Assembly: GCA_949987705.1 (NCBI GenBank)
Contig: CATLJY010000148.1
Coordinates: forward strand, 62,001-126,000
Length of the DNA stretch: 64,000 nucleotides
Reading direction: 5' to 3'
Source: Thereva unica
Lineage: Eukaryota; Arthropoda; Insecta; Diptera; Therevidae
The notes under the pieces were generated by a model that was not told where the DNA came from, did no database searches, and saw nothing but the letters and a program-made list of their open reading frames with translations. Made by a program: the position numbers and the translations under genes. Position 1 is the stretch's first letter. Each line of letters starts with the position of its first letter. Of this stretch, positions 1 through 10,744 are shown in pieces.

Positions 1-1060
1 ATAGGACACGCATAATCCAGGATTGGGCGGACTAAAGAACAGAAGAGTGTTTTTGTGACCCATACATTACCAAATTCTTTGGCTCTCCTCTTAATGAAAC
101 CAAGCAGTTTGTTGGCTCTGGCAGTTATATTATCGTAGTGCAGGTTGAAATTGAGTTTTTTGTCTAGAACGACGCCTAGATCTACGATATGATCAACCTG
201 ATTCAACATTATGAGATAATAGTTATGGTTCTGTGTGTTTTTTAAGCGGGAGAAGGTAATTGCATGATATTTGCTGGTGTTAAGTTGCAGTTTGTTCATG
301 GAGCACCAGTCGTGTAGGGCATTGAGCTTTGTCTGCCAGAAGGAAGCATCAGTTTGGGTCTCAATGACACTATAAATTTTGAGATCATCCGCGTAAAAGA
401 CTACTCTGAGGAAAGCCAGAGGTTACTTCGATCTCATTAGATAGAAATCCTTGGAATCTGATAACCTGTGTTCTTCCGTTCAGATATGATTTTAACCATT
501 CCAGGGCAGAACCTGATATACAAAACTTTAATAGTTTTGCGATTAGGATGGCGTGGTCCCCTCGATCGAAGGCCTTGCTGAAATCAGTGTACACAGCATC
601 CAATTGATGGCCGCTCTCCATATCGCATAGCAATTCGGAAATAAGGACCATAGGGCTAGAAGTTGTTGAACGTCCTTTCCGAAACCCATGTTGTTATTCG
701 TTTAGGTATGGATCGATAAGAGGAGCAATCCTGTCATAAACAAGTTTTTCAAAAAGCTTAGGAATTGATGATAAAATGGCAATGCCCCTATAGTTGTCTA
801 CCGAGTGCTTGTCACCGGATTTATAGATTGGCGTTAGGTAGGATTTCTTCCACAGCTTGGGAAACTTTCCTAACGATAAAGATTTGATGAAGATGCGATG
901 TGTTGTGAGCAGCACTGGAGGGAAATAGGAGGGAGATTGTCGGGACCATTACCTTTTTTGATATCAAGATTGTTCAAAAATGTTAACGTAATCAAAGAAT
1001 TTTTTAGGATCACTTATGATACTATCACCAACAGAATTAATATATGTAGAGTAGGCCTCG
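1..1060 (-). pseudogene. Jockey-group LINE reverse transcriptase, degraded fragment
   Basis: Non-LTR reverse transcriptase read on the minus strand in broken frames. From high to low coordinates one sees a linker before the RT (SDPKKFFDYVN, near 1010-1050), the RT entry motif (YRGIAILSSIPKLFEKL, about 760-820), QHGFRKGRSTT, DFSKAFD (about 560-580), SGFPQSS, then YADDLKIY (about 370-395) with the catalytic Asp pair, and a C-terminal thumb-like part running off the window edge. Stops near 690 and a deletion of the stretch that normally separates the PQG motif from YADD show it is dead. The endonuclease is absent because the copy ends at about 1060, next to Gypsy A. Jockey-group assignment is by general resemblance only. 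Confidence 0.85.
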
Positions 1061-1109
1061 CGAGACCTGTTGGCCAGGCCAGTTCAATTCATAAACACCA
1101 TTAATTAAT

Positions 1110-1811
1110 TAAATTATGAAATACTTACAGGTAGCAAAATATCAAGAAAATATCATTCTCTTTAATTCAGGAAAACTTGTGTTTGAAAATAACTTATTTC
1201 TGGAAAATTTCGGGGGGGGTTTCAACCCCTCTGGCCCCCCCTCTGGGTACGGCCTTGTTTGGGATGGAAAAATATTAATACCTTCTAAATTTAGGGACTT
1301 ATTACTAAGGGAATTACACTCTACAGACATGGGAATGAGTAAAACTAAATCAGTACGTCATTATTTTTGGTGGCCAGGCATGACAAAAGATATTGAAGAT
1401 TATACAAAAAGCTGTGAATCATGTCTGCTAAACTCTTCTCTTCCAGAAAAATCACCTCTTCTTGGGAAATAACGAAAAGGGTATGGTCCAGAATCCATAT
1501 AGATTATGCAGGGCCTAAATGGGGATTTTGGTTTCTAATCATAGTAGATTCGAAGTCTAAATGGGTTGAAGTTTTCAAAACGAAAACAACGTCTTCAGAA
1601 TTCACTAGACAAAAGTTACGCGAAACTTTCGCACGTTTTGGATTATGTGACATGATTGTTTCTGACAACGCTTCCATCTTCTTATCAAAAATTCTTCAAG
1701 ATTTTTTTGACTCAAATGGAATAATACACAGAACCACTCCAACTTATTATACTAAAACGAACGGACAAGCTGAAAACTCTGTACGCACAATTAAAAACGC
1801 ATTGTTCAGAG
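1110..1811 (+). pseudogene. Gypsy A integrase, 5' block
   Basis: Ty3/Gypsy-type integrase in two overlapping plus frames (1116-1472 and 1421-1811), so there is one frameshift near 1440. It begins with an H2C2 zinc-binding module (ELHSTDMGMSKTKSVRHYF, followed by CESC). The catalytic core follows: first Asp in HIDYAGP (near 1500), second Asp in VSDNAS (near 1660), Glu in NGQAENSVRTIKN (near 1775). The reading frame stops at the hAT insertion at 1812 and resumes at 10032. Protease, RT and RNase H are missing, so the copy is 5'-truncated at about 1100, where it meets LINE sequence. Confidence 0.85.
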
Positions 1812-1899
1812 CAGCCGCGGATTCAAGGGGGGGGGGGGGGTCACGGGGGTCATGACCCCCCCCAAAAGCTCGAACTATGCAATCATAGAGATGGGAGAA

Positions 1900-3360
1900 A
1901 CCAAAAGCTGCTGACGCTTCTGCTACTTGTCGAACATCTTGAATGTCTCAACTGATCAACGTCTCGGTCCAACATGTCTTCTTCTTTCTTTCTTTAAACT
2001 CCTTTAATCCCTCATGGGACATAGGGCGGAAACAGTTGCCCTCCAGCGGACTCTGTTTTGCGCGACAGCTCTTAGCTCCGACCATGATCTCCCAGTTGTT
2101 GCGGCTTCTTCTAGTAGGGTTCTCCTCCACGTTGTTCTAGGTCTTCCTACTCGACGGGAACCTTGCGGATTCCAGTCAAGGGCCTGTTTGGCTAGATTTT
2201 CGTTTTCGCGTCGCAAGGTGTGGCCAACCCAATTCCATTTCCTTCGCCTGATTTGGTCGTCTATCCTTTCTTGGCCGGCACGGCGCCATAGTTCTTCGTT
2301 TGAAATTCTATCTTGCCAGCGGATTTTTAGGATACGACGAAGGAATCTGTTGATGAAGACTTGTAGGCGCCCTGTGATGAATTGGGTGACTTTCCATGTT
2401 TCGCAACCATACAAAAGAACTGCCTTAACGTTGGAGTTGAACAGCTGCAATTTGGTGTTAGTGGAAATCACCGTTGATCTCCATATGTGGGACAGGCATG
2501 CATATGCGCCTCGTGCTTTATTTATTCCGGTAATAATGCTACCGAGGTAGCAGAATTTATCTACCAGTTCAACGTCACGGTTATTCAGCGCTGTTCGTTC
2601 AATGGTGTTTGCATTTATCCGCATTTCTTTAGTTTCAGTTGGATTTAGCCTTAAGCCTGCTGCACTACTTTCTGTTCCCAAATGGTTAATCATGTTTTTG
2701 AGGTCCTGGTGTCTGTGGGCCAGCAAACAGATATCATCGGCGTAGTCGAGATCCTTAAGGCGGTCTACCAAACCCCATTGTATGCCGCCTGTTCTATTAT
2801 CTAGAGCGCCGACAAGGATGTCATTTATTACTATAAGAAATAGTAATGGCGAAAGTAGGCATCCTTGCCGTACTCCTGAGCTCACTTCGAAGCTGTCGGA
2901 TAATTTTCCATTATGGAGAACTCTGCATTTAGAATTGTTATATAGGGCTTTTAACAATTCTATTATTTTATCAGGCAGTCCACGTCGCCGTAGTGCCTGC
3001 CAAATGAAGCTCCTATTAACCGAGTCGAACGCTTTCTCATAGTCTACGAAAGCAAGGTAAAGGGGGGATCGGAATTCAGTAGACTGCTCCACTATTATTC
3101 TCAAGGTGTTAATATGATCAATACAGGAGCAGCCCTTCCTGAATCCGGCCTGCTGCCTGCTCCTCCTGCTGCGATTATGATACCTTCCGTCCAATCCTCC
3201 GGAAAGATACAGGTGTTCCATGCTATTTCTAGGATTGGCTGAAGCGCATCTGCTATGAGGCTTGAGTCGGCTTTCAACAATTCTGGAGGGATGCCATCTT
3301 TTCCTGCTGCTTTACCATTGGCCATCGCATGAATTGCGGTTACTATTTCCGAAAACCAGA
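1900..3360 (-). pseudogene. RTE-clade LINE, 3' part of reverse transcriptase
   Basis: A long minus ORF (2004-3221) with an overlapping upstream frame (3101-3325, NGKAAGKDGIPPELLK) encodes RT domains: QAGFRKGCSCIDHI, VDYEKAFDSVNR, SSGVRQGCLLSPLLF, then LDYADDICLLAH with the catalytic YADD. The C-terminal region carries LLYGCETWKVT, a zinc-ribbon-like LQVFINRFLRRIL, and WNWVGHTLRR, followed by GRPRTTWRRTL. That tail is characteristic of RTE-type elements such as SR2 (known family feature). One frameshift lies near 3150-3220, and the endonuclease is missing because the copy is 5'-truncated at about 3360. The TTCTTTCTTTC-rich stretch at about 1977-1995 is the likely 3' tail. Confidence 0.85.
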
Positions 3361-3369
3361 ATCTTCATC

Positions 3370-4560
3370 ACATCTTTTGGTCAGCAAGGGTATCTTTGAT
3401 CATATCCGTTGCTTTTTTAAATCTAATGAAGACGTTTGGAGTGTTCGGCTCAAAGGTAAAGTTGTACCCGATACGTACGAAAAGTAAAAGTTTATTATGT
3501 TATTAATGACTATGATAAAAAATCAAATAGTACGAATATCATACACGCCTAGAACGTCATTTAACTAAGCAGATGAAATCGGAAACTCTAGGCTGAAAAG
3601 TACAAGACGAATATTTGCCGCAGCAGATGCAGTTTTCGCGTCCTCCCACACCGAAATCTCATTAAGTGCGTCACACTTTTTTATTAATTGTTCACCCTCA
3701 AGCTGCATGTGCCCAACGTGATTTTCTACCCAACTAGTGAAGTTGGTTTCTACCAGTCTAGCAAAGTCGTTAAGTGATTTGCCACCAATATTTTTTTTAA
3801 AAACGTTTGCAAAACCGTTAGCCGTTAGCTCTCATTGTTCCTGAAGCATTGCGACAATTTAAAACTTTGGAAGATTTTAATAAAGAATTGTTAACAAATG
3901 ATTAGTGCAAGAACAACGTCTTGCGCGAAGTCCTGACAAACCCCTTTCAAATCAGACGCCATTAGCGAGCAACTATCTGTTCTAATTCCAACCAAATATT
4001 TTAGGTCCAAGTCGAATTTCTCACACAGATCGATGATGATATCCTCGGAACGAATTGCTTGGTATGCATCGCAAAATGTGATGAAATTCTCTGATTGCTC
4101 TGTTGCAGTAGTAGTAGTAGGATAAGCTAAGGTGTTTTGTATAAGAATTGTCGTTCGTCTCATCAAATACAACTGCGCAAAACTTTGCCGCTCTAACTCC
4201 TTTCAGAATAGCTTACTGAATTTCGTCTTTGCAGGCTTCCATAAGTTGATTTTGGGTGGTTTTACTGATATATGTCGCGATTGAACCTGCGGTTTCCAAA
4301 TGATGCTGAAGAGTAAAGTTACCAAATTCAACGAAGAGTGCTCTGAAGTTCCTATCATTTGCAACCAGAATATCTACTTTTCCGTCAGTGTCACGATTAT
4401 AGAGAAGTTCATTATCCCTACATAGTAACATCGATCTCGGCTTTCTTTTACTTGTGAGTCCCATTGTACACACAGATGCTGGGTTATGAAAAGTCTAAAG
4501 GAAACTTTTTTCAGCTTCTACCACCCTCTAATAATATTGGTTCCGTTGGTGAAATGAAAG
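3370..4560 (-). pseudogene. hAT transposase (DUF4371-like), decayed middle and C-terminal parts
   Basis: Broken minus frames match the layout of ZMYM1-like/DUF4371 hAT transposases: NFRALFVEFGNFTLQHHLE and ATYISKTTQNQLMEAC (4213-4473), KFCAVVFDETND (near 4170, the DE of the first catalytic motif), FDLDLKYLVGIRTDSCSLM (3891-4080, second Asp region), and LNEISVWEDAKTASAAANI (near 3620-3680). Several frameshifts and stops. It belongs to the element bounded at 1812 and 10031, and its extreme N-terminus lies beyond the 4591-9944 insertion. A further 150 bases towards 3370 are open in one frame but not recognisable. Confidence 0.7.
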
Positions 4561-4590
4561 CGTTCCATTTTGTCCAAGTAAATCGTCGAA

Positions 4591-5040
4591 TAGTCCAAGA
4601 GCTAGTGACAGATTTGCAAAGTGATTTTGCAGAGGATGGGCCTTTGATATATGTTAGATTACTTAAAGCACAACTGATTAAGACTAATCGCCAATTCGAG
4701 TCTACTTAAGTTTTAATTTTATGACCTTTTGAACTTGTAGATTTTTTGACCATGAAAAAAGTGATATTCAGAGGATGGGACTTGGTATCTAGGTAAATTG
4801 GGTTGCTCCCACCTCATATTCCAATTGCCATCTCGTTTGGAGCTTAGGTTTGAATTTTGGGAATTTCTGAAAATGTCGGTTTAGTCCAGTTAAACAAAGT
4901 GATATTACAGAGGATGGGATTTGATATAATGGTGAGATAGACCAGCAAATTCGGGTGCCCATCTCATATGTAATCAAGGTTTCCATTTTGGCGGCTTTTG
5001 ATTTTGTGGCGATTTTGGGTATGACCCAAGTGATTTTGCA
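4591..5040 (+). repeat. Left long TIR of the Academ-like element
   Basis: The arm contains four degenerate copies of GTGATTTTGCAGAGGATGGG starting near 4621, 4761, 4899 and 5030, i.e. a sub-repeat period of about 135-145 bp. It is the reverse complement of 9489-9944. Confidence 0.9.
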
Positions 5041-5059
5041 GGAGATGGGATTTGAACAT

Positions 5060-5680
5060 TAGGATTCGTTACGACATATATAATACTTCTCCACTTGCCC
5101 ATCTCTTTCCTATTTGTAGAAACCCATGCCATCTCCAGTTGAAGTTGGAAAATCGTAAAATCAAGTTTTATATATTAAATTTAGTTAAAATGAGTGTATA
5201 TACACATCTGGTAGCATATTTATGGTATATTTTTAAGATATAATGAATAGTTGGGTATTGTATGTGATTAAATAAAAGTAAAACTCCACCGTCGCATGGT
5301 CCCTAGCCTAGGGTATGAAAAGAGGGGGGTGGTCGACCTGCCGAGTTGACCAGAATCGTTCACTATGATGACCGAAGAAACTAGGTAAGGAACCGCATTT
5401 TTCACAGCGGCACCGACAGCAGCGTATCCGTTGCGGACACGTCCCGCTCGGACCGCCAGCTAACGGATCAAAGAAGAAGAAGAAATAAAAGTAAAACATC
5501 ATTTTCAGATAAATAATAATTGATATACTTTTATCATAAATAAATTGATTTTCTTTTTTTCAATTTTCAAATTTTTTATTTGTATATTCATAATAATAAA
5601 TACTAATATTATTTTTTATATATATAAATATGATAGACTCATTAACTATCGCTATCAGGGTCATAGTTGTTAAACCTAGT
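5060..5680. other. AT-rich filler with one short dispersed repeat
   Basis: Interior of the Academ-like element. The only recognisable item is a stretch at about 5390-5480 whose reverse complement contains GATCCGTTAGCTGGCGGTCC and recurs at 39190-39260 in Gypsy C. It is bordered by a TTCTTCTTC run in both places, suggesting the 3' end of a retroposed element. The remainder (5500-5680) is AT-rich with no supportable gene. Confidence 0.5.
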
Positions 5681-6133
5681 TACGCATATATGTATATATG
5701 TATAGCATGTGTAGTTGATATCTCATCTTCCTCAATTTCTTCAACAATAACGTCTGACACTTGAGGTGGCACCCCGTCACCATCAAACCAGTTGAATAGA
5801 AGCTTCAGATCCTCATCATCATTACTGAGCTTCCACCCCCATTCTTCTGGTTTGTAACGCGTTGGAACTTTTAAATAGGCGTGTGTCCAGAGAGTAGCTA
5901 TATAGCAACTACGTTTTATTTGCTGTGTCAACTCGCTTTTACATGGTGGTAGAGAGGAACCATCAAAACTCTTCATTTTCTTTAAAAAAGTTTCAGTTAC
6001 TTTTGATGTCTTGTAATTCGCAGAAAACATAGCCATTCTACCATCGTTAACTCGGTTTATCTCTTTTAAGGTGTACATTTGACATACAAACTCTTCTAAA
6101 ACATTGAACGTTTCATCCGATAGCCCAACTATA

Positions 6134-6892
6134 CCTTTTCAACTTCAAATTGGGACTAAACAATTTCAAATTGGGAGTAAGTTGAAATTACCAAAAATTT
6201 TCTTTCTTTAACTTTAGATGGTATGTTATTTACATGAAAAGATATGCATAAGGAACCACAAAGAGCGAACAGCGAGAAAAATAAAATTAAAAGGCGTAAT
6301 TATGCTCAGCAACTTTTAGAATATCAAGCAGAAAACATTTTCGACTTAGACTTGGACCATATAGTCCAAGGACTAACTATCGAGCACGCTTATTCAAGCT
6401 TAAAAGCTAACGTTAAAATAGAATTAGCAATTCAAACGCTACAAATTCTAACCGGTGACGACAGGGCTAATATGACTCAAGCCGAATATCGTTTACAACG
6501 GTTACAAACCATGTTAATTAATGATAAAAGAAATCAAACTGTTGTGAATTGCACAAAACTGCCCATGTTCAAAGGTGCGATGCATTAAATATGGTGGATG
6601 TTCGTTTTTAAATAATGTTTTTATGTTGTTTATCTGTGTTCATATTTATTCCAGACTTATTAAAAATAATTAATACTTTAATCTTTACTAATAGTTGTTC
6701 ATTTATTACTTCAAATTGTTCGATCCCAATTTGAAATTGTTTATTCTCAATTTGAAATTGTTTATTCCCAATTTGAAATTGTTTATTCCCAATTTGAAAC
6801 TGTTTAGTCCCAATTTGAAACTGTATACTCCCAATTTGAAACTGTTTGGTCTCAATTTGAAATTGTTTAGTCCCAATTTGAAGTTGAAAAGG
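6134..6892. mobile_element. TA-flanked non-autonomous element with 21-bp terminal repeats
   Basis: 759 bp bounded by inverted CCTTTTCAACTTCAAATTGG (6134 onwards, and reverse-complemented up to 6892), with TA on each side (6132-6133 and 6893-6894). The ends are built from a 21-bp unit resembling CCCAATTTGAAATTGTTTA: two copies at the left end, about eight at 6715-6885 on the right. TA duplication suggests the Tc1/mariner-like group (inference). It interrupts the XPG-like ORF. An ORF of 114 codons lies inside. Confidence 0.8.
6244..6588 (+). CDS. Hypothetical 114-aa protein inside the TA-flanked element
   Basis: An ATG-started open frame of 114 codons: a basic N-terminus (KNKIKRRNYAQQLLEYQ) followed by helix-prone sequence (VQGLTIEHAYSSLKANVKI) and no Cys/His metal site. 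I do not recognise a family. The composition (charged, low in stop-prone repeats) is more protein-like than the surrounding AT-rich DNA, so it may be a captured or ancestral fragment. It is far too short to be a DDE transposase. Confidence 0.3.
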   Translation: MHKEPQRANSEKNKIKRRNYAQQLLEYQAENIFDLDLDHIVQGLTIEHAYSSLKANVKIELAIQTLQILTGDDRANMTQAEYRLQRLQTMLINDKRNQTVVNCTKLPMFKGAMH

Positions 6893-7299
6893 TACAGACT
6901 TATGTTCATAAACGCCCTTATATATCTTTCATTCTGCTCCATTAGTTCAAATGGCTTTGTTTTTCCCCGTCTATAAAAGGACGGGTTGAAATCACATCCA
7001 GTGAACGCGTGGAAAGCAGGCAATGCTAAAGCCAGTAAGTAGAGTTTTTTTTTAAAAAGTGTCGGGAACTTGGTTATACCCCTAAAACCAGCAAATTTTT
7101 CATAGGAGTTTCCATTCATGAGTTATTTCGTCTTAAAGATTTCAAATACTCATACCCCCTAATCCGCAAGTTGTATGGGTCTTCAGACGTTCAATAAATT
7201 CTCTGTTGGACAACGTGGCTAATATTTTTAGGGGCGATTGGATGTATTTGGAGAAAAAAAAGCTCTAGAGAGGAACCTATCCCCACTACCCACTAGATA

Positions 7300-8128
7300 C
7301 AGGGTGTTTGCGAAAGAAAAACATATATTTTTTAAAATCTACTTAAACTTGAATAACTCCTAAACTAATTAACGTAGACCAACATAATTAGGTTCATATT
7401 TTAGATAAATGTGTATTATTTTATATGATATTAAGAAAAGAATTCCGTTAAGAAGGTATTTAGTTAAAAGCGTGAGGAAAATCCTAATATTTTAGCATTT
7501 TGCTCATATAATAATCAAGGGCGTTTCCAGCCAACTAGCTTAGGGGGGTAATTAAAAAAAAGAAAAAACTGAAATATTTTTTTTATTCCATAAAGACAAA
7601 ACAATCGAGATCAAAAAATATAATTTGTATAAAAAGGAATTTATATAATAATAAAATAAAAAATAGGGGTTTTTAGTTTGTTTAGAAAATCGCTTTCTAC
7701 CCCCTACTTTTTTGTGGGAGGAAGGATGCAGAATTGAAAAAAAAGTACAAAACCCCTATTTTTTTGCAGATTTAGATTCTTCTTGAAAAAATATGAAGAT
7801 TTTATTCTTATCATTTTTTGTGACTCGCCTTAGATGGCGCTGTAATCGGCGGAAATGAATAAATCATAAAAAACTTTTTCCTCCGATTACAGCGCCATCT
7901 ATGGCGAATCGCAAAAAATGTTTGGGACAAAATCTTCATATTTTTTTATGAAGATTCTGAATCTGAGGGTTTCCATTTAAGTTTTTGAAGTTGCACCCCC
8001 TACCCCTAACAGGGGGTATGGCTGGATAGAGTTTGAAAAAATATTTGATACGTGTTTTTTTAGTTTTAATTTTTTTTTTCAAAACTCTTCGAAATAATGG
8101 GGTGGTACGGGTGGTCTGAGACACCCTG
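7300..8128. mobile_element. MITE-like element, CAGGGTGT ends, TA flanks
   Basis: Starts CAGGGTGTTTGCG (7300) and ends ACACCCTG (8128), with TA immediately outside each end (7298-7299 and 8129-8130). Only about 8 bp of terminal inverted repeat is clear. No coding capacity; it contains the 7775-7962 hairpin. Confidence 0.5.
7775..7962. repeat. Long imperfect hairpin (foldback)
   Basis: Arms of about 75-85 bp around a short loop near 7855-7875. The core of each arm is TAGATGGCGCTGTAATCGG (left) and CCGATTACAGCGCCATCTA (right), extending outwards through GAATC/GATTC-type sequence and TATGAAGA. Confidence 0.8.
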
Positions 8129-8298
8129 TATATTGAACTAAGAAATGCGATTCGCGCTCTCTTAATGTAACACGATGGAACGATTAACAATTGCTGCGTT
8201 TTTTAATGTGTTCTGTTCTTTCCTGGTACAGCTTCCACACAAATTCTTGTCCCCGACAATTACTGAGAACCGTATCCAGGCCAAAGAGAAATTAAATT

Positions 8299-8643
8299 TA
8301 ACCCCGCACGTTTCTTATGGAAAATGACTTTCGGTCAAATTGAACGAGTCTATGTTCTTTGGATAGAGGAAGTCTCCCTGAACAAAAGTCTCAATGGGCA
8401 CGAAACCCAAAACTTAAGATTTTTGGTACTTTTAGACATCTGAAGTTTTTCATTTTTCGGTCTGTTGATGTTTTTTGCGGTATAGCAAAGAAATAACGTC
8501 GCATTATTTAAGTAATGCTAGTGTTCATTTAAATATTTTTATTTTTTTTTTTTAGACTTTTGTTCAGGGAGACTTCCTCTATCCAAAAAGCATAGACTCG
8601 TTCAATTTGACCGAAAGTCATTTTCCATAAGAAACGTGCGGGG
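8299..8643. repeat. Inverted repeat with ~88-bp arms
   Basis: Left arm 8299-8385 starts CCCCGCACGTTTCTTATGG and ends AGACTTCC-type sequence with AAAAGTCT. The right arm 8554-8643 is its near-perfect reverse complement. The ~170-bp spacer is AT-rich. It looks like a foldback MITE; no target duplication could be fixed. Confidence 0.8.
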
Positions 8644-9488
8644 TCCTTGCCCTTTTCCCTTATACGTTTTTTAAATTGGCAGTTGACAAATAAAATAAAT
8701 TCTTTGTTTACTGAATAAAAAACGCGAAAAATTGATAGAGATTTTTATAAAATAGTAAAAGAATTAAAAAGTCCACAGCCGTAATTTATGCAAATGAAAA
8801 TTAAAATGTTCCTTGCGTTTTTTTTAATGTTCCAGGACAGAACAGGTTTAAAAAACGCACCTAATATTAAAGAGACTAATAGTATCAACGTATGTCGCGT
8901 ATATTTAGAAAAGGGAACCCGTGCAAAGGAAGAAGTTCATAACTTCTCTTTCGGCGCTTGAGCAGTTAACTTCGGTTTGTTTACTTAGCGTGCCATATTA
9001 GCTTAAGTCACGGGTATCGGTCCCTTCCACGACTCTCCAGGAGAAAAAATTCACAGTCATAGATCGCCGACTAGATTCACCATACACTTAACTTTTTTGT
9101 TTGTAATATTAGTAATTTTTAAGAATAAAAATAAATAAGGGAACGCAAATCTTGGGGGGGGGGGGGGGGTAATTACCCAATTACCCCCCTCTGAAACCGC
9201 CACTGATAATAATATACATATCTTATAAACGAAATCACTCAAGTTTTTGCTCTTTATGCTAAATAAAATAATACACATTTAACTAAAATATGAACCCTAA
9301 TAACGTTGGTCTACGATAATTAGTTTAGGAGTTAACATTTAGTTAGGGGACTTCATTAGAATTTTGCTCTGACGTTAATCAACCAATTTTTCTCAATTAA
9401 ACTGAAAATATTAATGGAAAGGAGATGGGATTGAAAATGTAGCATTTGGTAGATAAGAAGAACCTATGGTCCAAATTTTGGGTTCTGC

Positions 9489-9944
9489 AAAATCACTTGG
9501 GTCATACCCAAAATGGCTACAAAATCAAAAGCCGCCAAAATGGAAACCTTGATTACATATGAGATGGACACCCGAATTTGGGCTATTGGTGGTCTATCTT
9601 ACCATTATACCAAATCCCATCCTCTGCAATATCACTTTGTTCAACTGGACCAAACCGACATTTTCAAAAATTCACTAAATACAAACCTAACCTCCAAACG
9701 AGATGGCAATTGGAATATGAGGTGGGAGCAACCCAATTTACCTAGATACCAAGTCCCATCTTCTGCAAAATCATTTTTTTCATGGTCAAAAAATCTACAA
9801 GTTCAAAAGGTCATAAAATTAAAACTTAAGTAGACTCGAATTGGCGATTAGTCTTAATCAGTTGTGCTTTAAGTAATCTAACATATATCAAAGGCCCATC
9901 CTCTGCAAAATCACTTTGCAAATCTGTCACTAGCTCTTGGACTA
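9489..9944 (-). repeat. Right long TIR of the Academ-like element
   Basis: Reverse complement of 4591-5040. The outermost ~180 bp are almost identical, implying a recent common origin of the two ends relative to the interior decay. Confidence 0.9.
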
Positions 9945-10031
9945 GAATGCTTTCAGTATTTCGCTTTCTTGGTTTACTTTTAATTCCGTGACCCCCCCCC
10001 CCCCCAAAACAAAATTCTAAATCCGCGCCTG

Positions 10032-10465
10032 GTTCAGAGCTCTTCATCACAAACCAAAAACTGATTACGAAATAGAAAAGGTATTACAAAATTTTTTACT
10101 TTGCTACCGCACAACGGAGCACAGTTCTACGAAGCAAACACCTTCAAAAATGATGTTCAATAGAAAAATTAAGACGCGTTTAGACATATTGAATCCGCTC
10201 AAATTAGTAATAGAAGAAGAAAATCAAGAAGTTTATATTAATCTAAAAAACGAACAAAATAAACAAAAAAATACTATGGGGGAAGGAGGCAGATACAATT
10301 TAAAGTAGGTGATAAAGTCATGATCTACGATATAAAAAATAATAAGGCAACTTGGTTGCCTAGTAAAGTAGTCCAAGTTCTAGGAAAAATAATTTACTTA
10401 TGTGAACTAGAAAATGGTTCAATAATTAAAAGACACGTAGAGAGAATTAAATCTTGTAAATAATT
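10032..10465 (+). pseudogene. Gypsy A integrase, 3' block
   Basis: Resumes exactly after the hAT insertion (the TSD copy GTTCAGAG encodes the same codons as the left copy). It contains the end of the integrase core (LLCYRTTEHSSTKQTPSKM) and the C-terminal DNA-binding tail (KVGDKVMIYDIKNNKATWL, then ELENGSIIKRHVERIK) ending at a stop near 10462. A frameshift near 10295 separates the two parts. A polypurine-like GCAGGGAGGAG follows at 10541-10551, as expected just before a 3' LTR. Confidence 0.85.
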
Positions 10466-10552
10466 CAACGCAGCACCACTGTCAAGTCAAAACAGATAGA
10501 TTTAATAATGAAATAGTAATGTTATGTATATTAAGAAGTTAGCAGGGAGGAG

Positions 10553-10722
10553 TGTGGCATCGCCAAGAACAGTTTGGCGAAGTCATACTCACTTTCCAGA
10601 AAGTTGGTATCATTGATTTCCTGTAAGTAGAGTAAGATAGTGGTCGGTGAATAAAAACATAAAAAAGTAGGTACACTGCTCTTTTATTTTCCAACACCGA
10701 TATCGGATACCACACACGGTTT
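10553..10722 (+). repeat. Candidate 3' LTR of Gypsy A
   Basis: Starts TGTGGCATCGCC directly after a purine-rich tract and runs to about GGATACCACA. No second copy exists in the window (the 5' end of the element is lost), so the boundary at 10722 is a guess. Confidence 0.4.
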
Positions 10723-10744
10723 TATGCCGTACTATATGAAGCTA

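Larger units (their letters stand above)
5690..7120 (-). pseudogene. XPG/FEN1-like conserved transposon protein, split by an insertion
   Basis: N-terminal part at 6895-7120 (minus) reads LALPAFHAFTGCDFNPSF followed by GKTKPFEL, then NERYIRAFMNIS. The C-terminal part at 5690-6130 begins LSDETFNVLEEFVCQMY and continues with KKMKSFDGSSLPPCKSEL, KRSCYIATLW and the helical tail PEEWGWKL. This is the widespread invertebrate transposon protein family with the motif LPAxHAxTGCD. Its GCD plus downstream Gly/Lys pattern resembles the helical clamp of XPG/FEN1 nucleases (inference). The TA-flanked element 6134-6892 sits exactly between the two parts; after its removal the halves are still one base out of frame. 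Upstream sequence above 7130 is not recognisable, so the N-terminal nuclease half is missing. Confidence 0.65.
7355..9335. repeat. Wide inverted repeat pair, ~200-bp arms
   Basis: Sequence at 7355-7560 (containing AACTCCTAAACTAATT and GTGTATTATTTTAT, later GGGGGGTAATT) recurs inverted at 9140-9335. Together with a G-run (9155-9172) this suggests two opposed, partly deleted copies of one repeat family. The stretch 8690-9060 between the arms holds no gene I can support. Confidence 0.6.
4591..9944. mobile_element. Academ-like DNA transposon with long inverted ends
   Basis: Both ends start TAGTCCAAGAGCTAGTGACA when read inwards, and the inverted ends stay nearly identical for about 180 bp, then recognisable to about 450 bp (4591-5040 against 9489-9944). 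The flanks share GAA (4588-4590 and 9945-9947), a possible 3-bp target duplication. Removing it rejoins the hAT frame around it. Inside is a conserved ORF with an XPG/FEN1-like GCD motif (5690-7120). Academ elements are described as making 3-4 bp duplications and carrying an XPG-like nuclease region, so Academ is my inference. No DDE core was recognised, and MITEs and hairpins interrupt the interior. Confidence 0.6.
1812..10031 (-). mobile_element. hAT element (DUF4371/ZMYM1-like type), host to later insertions
   Basis: Termini are CAGCCGCGGAT at 1812 and, reverse-complemented, CAGGCGCGGAT ending at 10031. A G-run and TCACGG follow on both sides. The flanks carry a perfect 8-bp duplication, GTTCAGAG (1804-1811 and 10032-10039), and deleting the element restores the Gypsy A integrase reading frame. 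CA(G)-starting TIRs with 8-bp duplications are the hAT signature. The transposase is on the minus strand: N-terminus just inside the right end (KSKPRKRNTES, about 9950-9990), then, after the Academ-like insertion, 4560 down to about 3370. An RTE LINE occupies about 1900-3360. Many stops; inactive. Confidence 0.85.

Noticed and set aside
5308..5502. Minus frame reading DPLAGGPSGTCPQRIRC
   Set aside because: It is a dispersed repeat (also at 39190-39260); the frame is incidental.
6695..7119. Overlapping open frames on both strands giving repeated LFIPNLK / NNFKLGI peptides
   Set aside because: The peptides are direct translation of the 21-bp DNA repeat (6715-6885); only 6895-7120 on the minus strand is real protein remnant.
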